Assembly (NCBI GenBank): GCA_021732895.1
Contig: JAKFWE010000145.1
Span: 1-12,966 of the forward strand
Reading direction: 5' to 3'
Source of the DNA: Allobosea sp.
GTDB taxonomy: Bacteria; Pseudomonadota; Alphaproteobacteria; Rhizobiales; Beijerinckiaceae
Length of the DNA: 12,966 nucleotides
Shown: positions 6,403 to 12,028 of the stretch, piece by piece
Layout of the letters: every line of letters starts with the position of its first letter
Numbering within the stretch: position 1 is the first letter of the stretch
Notes under the pieces: model-generated
Seen by the model: only the letters and a program-made list of their open reading frames with translations
Databases searched by the model: none
Told to the model about the DNA's origin: nothing
Translations under genes and position numbers: made by a program

Positions 6403-7782
6403 ATGACCGACGCAACCACCGAAATGGCGCCCCACGCCTTCGTCCGGCGCGAAACCCTGCCGCAGGCCGCCGCGCCGTCCTCCGTCGTCGGCCCCATGGC
6501 CTGGGTCCGGGCCAACCTGTTCTCTGGTCCGATCAACACGCTGATGACGCTCGCCTGCGTCTATCTCGTCGTGACGACGGTGCCGGACCTGGTGCGGTTC
6601 TACTTCATCGACGCGGTCTGGACCGGGTCCGGTCGCGACGCCTGCCTCGCCGACAAGGTCGGCCGGCCCGTCGGGGCCTGCTGGGCCTACATCGCCGACA
6701 GGTTCCAGTACTTCATTTACGGCTCCTATCCGATCTCCGAGCGCTGGCGCGTCAACATCGTCTTCGCGCTGTTTGCGCTGGGCATCGTCTGGATGCTCTG
6801 GACCGCCGCTCCGCAAAAGAAGCTCGGCGCATTCTTCTTCTTCGTGCTTCTGCCGATCTGCGCCTATCTCCTCCTGCTCGGCGGCGCGAACGCCGAGGGG
6901 TTCCTGCGCTTCCTCATCATCGTTACCATCGCGCTCGCCGCCTTCTATCTCGTGCTGTCGTTCCAGCCCGCGCTGGCGCGTTTCTTCACCAGCGAGGCCG
7001 CGCTCGCGATCGAACGCGAACTGCCGCCCTGGCAGCGCTTCCTCGCGCCCAAGCAGTTGATTCTGCTGTCGCTGCTCGTGTTCGGCGTGATCGCGGTTCT
7101 GGCCCAGGGCATTGGGCTGCCGCGCGTCGACACCGGCCTCTGGGGCGGCATGATGGTGACCTTCCTGATCGCGGCGGTCGGCATCGTCTTCTCGCTGCCG
7201 CTCGGCGTCGTGCTGGCGCTCGGCCGCCGCTCCAAGCTGCCGATCATCCAGCTTCTCTCGGTCATCTTCATCGAGTTCGTGCGCGGCGTGCCGCTGATCA
7301 CCGTGCTGTTCATGGCCAACACCATGCTGCCGCTGTTCGTGCCGCAGGAATATTCGCCCGACCGGCTGCTGCGGCCGCTGGTCGGCGTCGCGCTCTTCGC
7401 CGCCGCCTACATGGCGGAGGTGGTTCGCGGTGGGCTCCAGGCCATACCCAAGGGCCAGTACGAGGGCGCGATGTCGCTCGGCCTCGGCTACTGGAGCATG
7501 ATGCGGCTGATCATCCTGCCGCAGGCGCTGCGCATCGTGATCCCGGGCATCGTCAACACCTTCATCGGCCTGTTCAAGGACACGACGCTGGTCACCATCG
7601 TCGGCATCTTCGACTTCCTGCGCACAATCGAGGCGACGCTGGTCGATCCGACCTGGGCGACGCCGACCACGCGGGCGACGGGCTACGCCTTCGCCGCGGT
7701 CTTCTATTTCCTGTGCTGCTGGGGCATGTCGCGCTACTCGATCTCGGTCGAGAACCGCCTCGCCGCCGGCCAGAAACGCTGA
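6403..7782 (+). CDS. aapM: General L-amino-acid ABC transporter permease AapM, long form
   Basis: A 459-residue inner-membrane partner of AapQ. A first hydrophobic segment lies near 46-62. The cysteine-containing periplasmic part (DACLADKVGRPVGACW) and SERWRVN match the AapM pattern. The core has GLWGGMMVTFLIAAVG from about 246 and FIEFVRGVPLITVLFMANTMLPL. The EAA coupling loop runs from about 337 (AEVVRGGLQAIPKGQYEGAMSLGLG to GLFKDTTLVTIVG). Rhizobium AapM is, to my knowledge, about 384 residues. The excess here falls at about 163-245, where two or three extra hydrophobic segments and an amphipathic linker (about 185-215) precede the core domain. GTGAGGG before the ATG at 6403 serves as ribosome site, only 10 nt after the aapQ stop. 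Confidence 0.9.
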   Translation: MTDATTEMAPHAFVRRETLPQAAAPSSVVGPMAWVRANLFSGPINTLMTLACVYLVVTTVPDLVRFYFIDAVWTGSGRDACLADKVGRPVGACWAYIADRFQYFIYGSYPISERWRVNIVFALFALGIVWMLWTAAPQKKLGAFFFFVLLPICAYLLLLGGANAEGFLRFLIIVTIALAAFYLVLSFQPALARFFTSEAALAIERELPPWQRFLAPKQLILLSLLVFGVIAVLAQGIGLPRVDTGLWGGMMVTFLIAAVGIVFSLPLGVVLALGRRSKLPIIQLLSVIFIEFVRGVPLITVLFMANTMLPLFVPQEYSPDRLLRPLVGVALFAAAYMAEVVRGGLQAIPKGQYEGAMSLGLGYWSMMRLIILPQALRIVIPGIVNTFIGLFKDTTLVTIVGIFDFLRTIEATLVDPTWATPTTRATGYAFAAVFYFLCCWGMSRYSISVENRLAAGQKR

Positions 7783-7796
7783 GAGGGACGACGAAC

Positions 7797-8603
7797 ATGG
7801 CCATGGCCGAGACCGAGACGATGACCCCGGCGCGCCGCCCCGCCGCGCTGAAGCAGACCTCGCTCAACACCGAGACCGCCGTTCAGATGGTTTCGGTCAA
7901 CAAGTGGTACGGCGAGTTCCACGTCCTGCGCGACATCAACCTCAAGGTCTCGCGCGGCGAGAAACTGGTCATCTGCGGACCTTCGGGCTCCGGCAAATCG
8001 ACCATGATCCGCTGCATCAACCGGCTCGAGGAGCATCAGAAGGGCCAGATCATCGTCGACGGCACCGAGCTCACCAACGACCTCAAGAAGATCGACGAAA
8101 TCCGCCGCGACGTCGGCATGGTGTTCCAGCATTTCAACCTGTTCCCGCATCTGACCATTCTCGAGAACCTGACGCTGGCGCCGATCTGGGTCCGCAAGAT
8201 GCCCAAGAAGGACGCCGACGAGATCGCGATGCATTATCTCACCCGCGTCAAGATTCCCGAGCAGGCGGGGAAGTATCCCGGCCAGCTTTCGGGCGGCCAG
8301 CAGCAGCGCGTCGCCATCGCCCGCTCGCTGTGCATGAGCCCCAAGATCATGCTGTTCGACGAGCCGACCTCGGCGCTCGATCCGGAAATGGTCAAGGAGG
8401 TGCTCGATACGATGGTCTCGCTCGCCGACGAGGGCATGACCATGCTCTGCGTCACCCACGAAATGGGCTTCGCCAGGCAGGTCGCCGACCGGGTGATCTT
8501 CATGGACGCCGGCCAGATCGTCGAGATGAACGAGCCCAACGAGTTCTTCAAGAATCCGCAGCACGAGCGCACCAAGCTGTTCCTCAGCCAGATCCTGCAC
8601 TGA
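7797..8603 (+). CDS. aapP: General L-amino-acid ABC transporter ATP-binding protein AapP
   Basis: A 268-residue cytoplasmic ATPase that drives import through AapQM. All motifs of an ABC nucleotide-binding domain are intact: Walker A GPSGSGKST (61-69), Q-loop Q111 in MVFQHFNLFPH, signature LSGGQ (164-168), Walker B with catalytic E189 (IMLFDEPTSALD), and switch H221 in CVTHEMGF. The ATG at 7797 follows GAGAGGGA 8 nt upstream; the longer frame starting in aapM is rejected. The N-terminal 28 residues before the conserved domain are an extension of low complexity, and an internal ATG two codons later is an equal alternative. It is the last gene of the operon. Downstream there is only an 8-bp GC hairpin without a T-run. 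Confidence 0.93.
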   Translation: MAMAETETMTPARRPAALKQTSLNTETAVQMVSVNKWYGEFHVLRDINLKVSRGEKLVICGPSGSGKSTMIRCINRLEEHQKGQIIVDGTELTNDLKKIDEIRRDVGMVFQHFNLFPHLTILENLTLAPIWVRKMPKKDADEIAMHYLTRVKIPEQAGKYPGQLSGGQQQRVAIARSLCMSPKIMLFDEPTSALDPEMVKEVLDTMVSLADEGMTMLCVTHEMGFARQVADRVIFMDAGQIVEMNEPNEFFKNPQHERTKLFLSQILH

Positions 8604-8643
8604 AGCCGGATGCTGGACCGAGGCGCGCGGCATCGCGCACCGC

Positions 8644-8666
8644 CCGGCCGCCTGTGACGCGGCCGG
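8644..8666 (+). terminator. GC hairpin downstream of aapP, possible operon end
   Basis: CCGGCCGC (8644-8651), a 7-nt loop CTGTGAC and GCGGCCGG (8659-8666) form a perfect 8-bp stem 40 nt after the aapP stop. No T-run follows, so termination would be weak or Rho-dependent, or the hairpin protects the 3' end. The rest of 8604-8769 has no gene; it contains a TTGACC (8732-8737) without a good -10 and a TGACGTCA palindrome (8742-8749). Confidence 0.4.
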
Positions 8667-8769
8667 CGCCGGCGTTCAGCGCGCATTCACGCCGCGATGT
8701 GGATGCTGGCGCTTCGGCAGGCTCTCCTTGCTTGACCGGCCTGACGTCAAAGAGAGCGAAGGAAGGTCC

Positions 8770-9066
8770 ATGAAGCGTCTCATTCCCGCGATTGTCGCGG
8801 CCATCGTGCTCGCCGGCGCCGCGCACGCCCAAACGATCAATCTCGGCCCGGGCGGCATCGGCATCGACACCCGCAGCCCACGCGATCGCGCGATCGACCG
8901 CGAAATCCGCCGTGAGGAGCGCTTTCGCGAGCGTGAGCGGGAGCGTCGGGCCGAACGCCGCGCCGAGCGGCGCTTCGAGCGCCGCGGCGAGCGCTGCCGC
9001 ACGGTGACGACGCGCGAGGAAACGCGTCGTGGCGTCATTCGCCGCACGACCCGCATCTGCGATTGA
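8770..9066 (+). CDS. Small secreted arginine-rich protein, first paralogue, unknown function
   Basis: A 98-residue protein with a clear Sec signal peptide (MKRL, hydrophobic core, GAAHA-Q cleavage near residue 21). The mature part begins TINLGPGGIGIDTRSPRDRA. It continues as an Arg/Glu-alternating segment (RERERERR, AERRAERR), likely a charged single helix, and ends in a domain with two cysteines, CRTVTTREETRRGVIRRTTRICD. By hand count 26 of the 77 mature residues are arginine. The two cysteines could form a disulfide in the periplasm. I recognise no named domain. The start is fixed by GAAGGAAGG just upstream (8758-8766) and by the signal peptide; the longer frame from 8728 is rejected. It is followed by a strong terminator and then by a paralogue at 9269. 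Confidence 0.8.
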   Translation: MKRLIPAIVAAIVLAGAAHAQTINLGPGGIGIDTRSPRDRAIDREIRREERFRERERERRAERRAERRFERRGERCRTVTTREETRRGVIRRTTRICD

Positions 9067-9097
9067 TCGAAGCGTTCGGTCTCTGACCGGCGATCGA

Positions 9098-9127
9098 CCC
9101 GTCTCGCCATCGCGAGACGGGTTTTTT
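9098..9127 (+). terminator. Strong intrinsic terminator after the first arginine-rich gene
   Basis: CCCGTCTCGC (9098-9107), loop CATC and GCGAGACGGG (9112-9121) form a perfect 10-bp stem followed by six T residues (9122-9127). It lies 31 nt after the stop codon and separates the two paralogues into independent transcripts. Confidence 0.93.
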
Positions 9128-9213
9128 GCGCCGGCCGCAGCGTTCTGCGGCATTCGTCCGGCGGGCGATCGGAGCAACGCAGGGCTGAAAAGCAGCGATC
9201 TCGCGCGGCCGCT

Positions 9214-9239
9214 GGAACAACTCGCCGATCGAGCGGGTT
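9214..9239 (+). promoter_or_regulatory. Candidate EcfG-type (general stress sigma factor) promoter for the second arginine-rich gene
   Basis: GGAAC at 9214-9218 is followed after 17 nt by GGTT at 9236-9239, close to the alphaproteobacterial EcfG consensus GGAAC-N16/17-CGTT (one mismatch). Transcription would start near 9246-9250, just before the ribosome site at 9253-9260. The upstream terminator means a promoter is needed in this interval. No comparable site precedes the first paralogue. Confidence 0.4.
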
Positions 9240-9268
9240 CACCTCGCGAACCGAAGGAGAACTTCGCC

Positions 9269-9556
9269 GTGAAACTCATTCTTTCCACGCTGGTCGCCGG
9301 CCTGTTCCTCGGCGCCGCCGGCTCCCACGCCCAGAGCATCAACCTCGGACCCGGCGGGATTTCCGTCGATCCGCGTTCCGACCGTCAGCGAGCCATCGAG
9401 CGCGATATTCGCCGGGACGAAAGAGCCCGCGAGCGCGAGCGCGAGCGGCGTCGCGAGGAGCGCGCCGAACGCCGGCGGGACGACTGCCGCACCGTCGTGA
9501 CCCGGGAGGAGACGCGCCGCGGCGTGGTGACGCGCGAGACGCGCGTCTGTGACTGA
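9269..9556 (+). CDS. Small secreted arginine-rich protein, second paralogue, unknown function
   Basis: A 95-residue paralogue of the gene at 8770. It has a signal peptide (VKLILSTLVAGLFLGAAGSHA, cleavage before QSINLG), the shared INLGPGGI-x-VDPRSDRQRAIE segment, an Arg/Glu-rich stretch (RARERERERRREER) and the same ending with two cysteines, DCRTVVTREETRRGVVTRETRVCD. About 23 arginines are present in the mature part. The GTG start at 9269 is preceded by GAAGGAGA (9253-9260) at 8 nt. A longer frame back to 9029 overlaps the upstream gene and terminator and is rejected. The shared N-terminal and C-terminal blocks with a variable charged middle suggest a duplicated, conserved secreted family. 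Only a weak 5-bp hairpin (9559-9572) follows before the convergent phosphodiesterase gene. Confidence 0.8.
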   Translation: MKLILSTLVAGLFLGAAGSHAQSINLGPGGISVDPRSDRQRAIERDIRRDERARERERERRREERAERRRDDCRTVVTREETRRGVVTRETRVCD

Positions 9557-9634
9557 AATCCCGCCGTCGGGACGCAATCATGCTATCGGGAGGCCGTGCG
9601 GAGCGATCGGGCGGCCTGGCTGCAACGGCGCGGG

Positions 9635-10816
9635 TCAGCCGCCGTCGCGTCCCTTCACGGCGTGATCGGGGAAATCCGAGAACAACCCATCGACGCCGAG
9701 CGCGAAGAAGGCCTTGTATTCGGCGGCCGGGTCGCCCTTGAAGCTCGACGCCAGACGCTTCGGCTCGCTGCGGAACGTCCAGGTGTGGACGAACAGGCCG
9801 ACGGCGTGGGCGTCCCTGACGACGTTCGTCGGCGCGATCAGCACACGGTCGCGCTCATCGATCGCGCCGTCCCCGTTCAGATCCTGCGGCTTGCCGTCGG
9901 CGCCGATCATCTGCTTGCCGGCGAGCAGATAGGGCTTCCACGGCCCGACGCCGTCGGCGTAGGCGCTGATCTCCTTCAGCCCTTCGACGGTCACCAGATC
10001 CTTGAAGGTGCGCCTGTCGCCGGTGACGACGAAATCATACGGCTTGTCGAACGGGGCGGCGAGGACGATGCCGCCATCCTTGTCGACGCCGTCTGCATCG
10101 ACGAGCTGGACCAGACGCAACTGCGTCTTCGTCCGCAGGTATTTGAGGTTGGCCGTCTCGAAGCTCTGGATGATCACGGGGGAGGTCTTCTCGGTCCAGC
10201 CGGCGGCCGTCAGCGCCGCGAGCAGGCGGTCCTCGAGCGCGAGCCCGATGGCGGAATGGAAGATCGGGTGCTTGGTTTCGGGATAGATGCCGATCGTCCG
10301 GCCGATGCGGGCGCTTTCGCCCTTGGCGAGGTCGATCACCTCCTGAAGCGTCGGAATCGCGTATTTCCCGTTATGCGACTGGTCGCGATCGGCCATCGCC
10401 TGCCTGGCGCGCAGCGTCTTGATTTCCGCCAGCGTGAAGTCGCCGGCGAACCAGTCGTTGGTGTCGACGCCATCGACCTTGCGCACCGTCTTGCGTGCGG
10501 CAAACTCGGCCCGGGTCGAGACATCGGTGGTGGCGCCGAGCATCGGCTCGTGCCGCGCGATCAGCACGCCGTCCTTCGTGGCCACGAGGTCGGGCTCGAT
10601 GAAATCCGCGCCCTGCGCGATCGCGAGCCGGTAGGCTTCGAGCGTATGCTCGGGCAGGTAGCCGCTGGCCCCGCGATGCCCGACGACGAGCGGCTTCTGG
10701 CCATTCAGCGTCGGGGCCGGGGTTTGCGCGACGGCAGGCCCAACGGGTCCGCCAAACAAGCCAAGCGCGGCGCACAGCGCTGCTGCGAGAACGGCGGTCC
10801 TGATCATCGGCTTCAT
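9635..10816 (-). CDS. Secreted glycerophosphodiester phosphodiesterase (GlpQ-type)
   Basis: A 393-residue periplasmic enzyme expected to hydrolyse glycerophosphodiesters to glycerol 3-phosphate and an alcohol. A signal peptide covers residues 1 to about 30 (cleavage near AVA-Q). The GDPD barrel signature is intact: H47-R48 in GHRGASGYLPEHT, E74 and D76 as metal ligands in FIEPDLVATKDG, H89 in ARHEP, and E180 in IYPETKHP. Further barrel blocks are VIIQSFE (214-220), FVHTWTF and DGLFSDFPD near the end. An EF-hand-like loop, DLNGDGAIDERD (312-323), is inserted late in the barrel and could bind calcium, as GlpQ-type enzymes use divalent metal. Starts at 10816 and 10807 are both possible; GGGATGAAG fits the second. 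It lies 70 nt downstream of the DUF6356 gene on the same strand, with a possible Pho box in the gap. Confidence 0.9.
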   Translation of the reverse strand: MKPMIRTAVLAAALCAALGLFGGPVGPAVAQTPAPTLNGQKPLVVGHRGASGYLPEHTLEAYRLAIAQGADFIEPDLVATKDGVLIARHEPMLGATTDVSTRAEFAARKTVRKVDGVDTNDWFAGDFTLAEIKTLRARQAMADRDQSHNGKYAIPTLQEVIDLAKGESARIGRTIGIYPETKHPIFHSAIGLALEDRLLAALTAAGWTEKTSPVIIQSFETANLKYLRTKTQLRLVQLVDADGVDKDGGIVLAAPFDKPYDFVVTGDRRTFKDLVTVEGLKEISAYADGVGPWKPYLLAGKQMIGADGKPQDLNGDGAIDERDRVLIAPTNVVRDAHAVGLFVHTWTFRSEPKRLASSFKGDPAAEYKAFFALGVDGLFSDFPDHAVKGRDGG

Positions 10817-10855
10817 CCCTGTTCGATCGGCTTTGAGCGACCCTGATCAGGCGAT

Positions 10856-10873
10856 GTGACAGCCCGGTGACCC
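10856..10873 (-). promoter_or_regulatory. Candidate Pho box upstream of the phosphodiesterase gene
   Basis: Read on the minus strand, GGGTCAC (10873-10867), spacer CGGG and CTGTCAC (10862-10856) give two 7-bp direct repeats spaced 4 nt. This is the PhoB layout CTGTCAT-N4-CTGTCAT, with 4 and 6 of 7 bases matching that consensus. A weak -10-like CAGGGT follows about 10 nt further, placing the start of transcription near 10832, 16 nt before the first ATG. A phosphate-starvation site fits a phosphate-scavenging enzyme. A separate palindrome CCTGATCAGG lies at 10842-10851. Confidence 0.4.
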
Positions 10874-10886
10874 TGGCGTGCAGCGG

Positions 10887-11138
10887 CTACTCGGCTGGAA
10901 CGGCCCGGGCGGGGGGCGCGGCATGGGCCGTGCGGCGGTCCATGTCGGCGACCATCCCCCGGACGATCCGGCTCGCCGTCTTCTCGAAGCAGAACGGCAG
11001 GACGGCATGGACGAGGGCGCAGAACGCCGCGGCGAACATCCGGCCGGAATAGCGCAGAGCGACGCCGAAATGCTCTCCATAGGTTTCGCCGACGGCGTGC
11101 GGATGGCTGGTGAAAAGCTTGCTGGCGGGCTGTGGCAT
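10887..11138 (-). CDS. DUF6356 family small protein
   Basis: An 83-residue protein starting MPQPASKLFTSHP. Its core is FTSHPHAVGETYGEHFGVAL, a hydrophobic segment (SGRMFAAAFCALVHAVLPF) and TASRIVRGMVADM. This fits my recollection of DUF6356, a small alphaproteobacterial family of unknown function with an N-terminal HP-x-SVGETY-like motif and one membrane-associated helix containing a HA-x-LPF pattern. The frame extends upstream to 11234, but the ATG at 11138 matches the family start and has GGAGG about 10 nt before it. The C-terminal 15 residues are Ala/Pro-rich and probably disordered. It lies upstream of the phosphodiesterase gene on the same strand and divergent from the Lrp-type regulator. 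Confidence 0.72.
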   Translation of the reverse strand: MPQPASKLFTSHPHAVGETYGEHFGVALRYSGRMFAAAFCALVHAVLPFCFEKTASRIVRGMVADMDRRTAHAAPPARAVPAE

Positions 11139-11216
11139 GGGATGGCGACCTCCGATCGGCGCACTATGCTGCCGCTGCCACGGGCAAGCTTCCCAATCCG
11201 AGCCAAATAGGCGAAA

Positions 11217-11269
11217 ATCCTGGGATGAAATCACTCGTTTGCTCGGAGATCGGGGAAAATGTCCCAGGA
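11217..11269. promoter_or_regulatory. Inverted repeat spanning the Lrp-type regulator start, possible autoregulatory site
   Basis: TCCTGGGA (11218-11225) and its exact complement TCCCAGGA (11262-11269) are 36 nt apart, so their centres are 44 bp apart, about four helical turns. The second arm covers codons 2-4 of the regulator gene. The first arm itself is an ATCC-TG-GGAT half-palindrome (11217-11226). Lrp/AsnC proteins bind as octamers to phased sites, so the geometry fits, but it is a hand observation. No clear -10/-35 pair stands out in the 120-nt divergent gap. Confidence 0.35.
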
Positions 11270-11735
11270 CTTCCGCCTTGACGCCTTCGACATAGCCATC
11301 CTGCGCGAATTGCAGCGCGATTCGTCGCGGAGCGTCGAGGATCTCGCCGCGCAGGTTAACCTGTCACGCAACGCCTGCTGGCGGCGGGTGAAGCTGCTGG
11401 AGGAGGCGGGGATCATTCGCGCGCGCGTCGCGCTCGTCGATGCGGCGAGGCTGAACGCCGGGCTGACCGTGCTGATCCGCATCCGCACCAGCCAGCACAA
11501 CGCCGCCTGGGCGAAAAGCTTTCGCGAGGCGATCGCGGCCCTGCCCGAGATCGTCGGGGCCTACCGGACCTCGGGAGAAATCGACTACATGCTGCGGGCG
11601 CGCGTGCCTGATGTCGCGGCCTATGACCGGCTCTACCAGCGACTGATCGCCCGCGTCGACATGGTCGATGTCGCCGCGAGCTTCGTGATGGAGGAGATCA
11701 AGGAAACGACGGAGGTGCCGCTCGGCTATGCCTGA
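11259..11735 (+). CDS. Lrp/AsnC family transcriptional regulator
   Basis: A 158-residue regulator with the standard two-part layout. Residues 8-60 are an N-terminal winged helix-turn-helix (LDAFDIAILRELQRDSSRSV, then LAAQVNLSRNACWRRVKLLEEAGII). Residues 65-150 are the RAM ligand-binding and oligomerisation domain (ALVDAARLNAGLTVLIRIR, IVGAYRTSGEIDYMLRARV, LIARVDMVDVAASFVMEEIK). Members bind amino acids and control amino-acid transport or catabolism, usually one neighbouring gene plus their own. The ATG at 11259 follows GGAG (11245-11248) and a purine-rich spacer. It is divergent from the DUF6356 gene. The ligand is not visible from sequence; regulation of the nearby transporter is possible but unsupported, as several genes intervene. 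Confidence 0.93.
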   Translation: MSQDFRLDAFDIAILRELQRDSSRSVEDLAAQVNLSRNACWRRVKLLEEAGIIRARVALVDAARLNAGLTVLIRIRTSQHNAAWAKSFREAIAALPEIVGAYRTSGEIDYMLRARVPDVAAYDRLYQRLIARVDMVDVAASFVMEEIKETTEVPLGYA

Positions 11736-11761
11736 GCGGCGTCCCACGCGGGCGCGCTCAG
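11732..11761. terminator. Hairpin over the convergent stop codons of the regulator and lipoprotein genes
   Basis: CTGAGCG (11732-11738) and CGCTCAG (11755-11761) are perfect complements and contain the stop codons of both convergent genes. A smaller inner CCC-ACGC-GGG stem lies between them. It has no T-run on either side, so it is at best a weak bidirectional terminator. Confidence 0.35.
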
Positions 11762-11898
11762 CGCCGGCCCTCGAGCGTCGATTTGGCGTCGAGGCGCTTG
11801 CCGGGCGGCGGGGTCAGGTCCGGCGGCGGCGTGGTGGCGCAGGCGGCGAGCGCCAGAGCGAGCAGGCCGGCGAGCGAGATGCGGCTGATGCGGAGCAT
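11758..11898 (-). CDS. Small lipoprotein, 46 residues
   Basis: The minus strand from an ATG at 11898 to a TGA at 11758 encodes a 46-residue protein. It begins MLRISRISLAGLLALALAAC, a basic N-terminus, hydrophobic core and LAAC lipobox with Cys20 as the lipidation site. The mature part is only 27 residues, proline-rich (CATTPPPDLTPPPGKR) and ends STLEGRR. The lack of Asp after the cysteine suggests sorting to the outer membrane by the E. coli rule, which may not hold here. It does not show the G-x-KGPL motif of LptM. A minus-strand AAGGG lies about 11 nt before the ATG. Function is unknown; the lipobox makes a chance frame unlikely. Confidence 0.68.
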   Translation of the reverse strand: MLRISRISLAGLLALALAACATTPPPDLTPPPGKRLDAKSTLEGRR

Positions 11899-11972
11899 GA
11901 CCTGGGGAACCCTTGTCGCGAAGAGGCGGTTGCCACGTCTTTCCGCTTATGAAACGACCGCGTCAAGAATGT

Positions 11973-11992
11973 GTCGCGCGAATGTGCGCGAC
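11973..11992. other. GC hairpin in the divergent gap before the RNA methyltransferase gene
   Basis: GTCGCGC (11973-11979), loop GAATGT and GCGCGAC (11986-11992) form a 7-bp inverted repeat in the 130-nt gap between the lipoprotein and RsmB-like genes. It has no T-run in either direction suitable for termination. It may be a protein-binding palindrome. The gap otherwise holds a TTGACG on the minus strand (11961-11966) that could be part of the lipoprotein promoter. Confidence 0.25.
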
Positions 11993-12028
11993 GGAACCAA
12001 AAAAGCCCCGCATGACCAGTTCCTCCAC

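Noticed and set aside
5010..6539. A 509-codon minus-strand frame opposite aapQ
   Set aside because: Shadow of GC-rich aapQ codons: no recognised motif, no membrane segment, no ribosome site.
9029..9268. An N-terminal extension of the second arginine-rich gene back to 9029
   Set aside because: It would read through the first paralogue's end and the terminator and would bury the signal peptide; the GTG at 9269 with GAAGGAGA is the natural start.
9596..10846. A 416-codon plus-strand frame opposite the phosphodiesterase
   Set aside because: The minus strand has a signal peptide and the complete GDPD catalytic set; this frame is its antisense image.
11728..11952. A 74-codon plus-strand frame after the Lrp-type regulator
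   Set aside because: Overlaps the regulator's end, is arginine-rich low complexity and is antisense to the lipoprotein gene, which has a clear lipobox.
11993..12021. GGAAC followed by GTT upstream of the RNA methyltransferase, as an EcfG promoter
   Set aside because: Spacer of 21 nt to GTT is too long for the consensus, which needs about 17-18.
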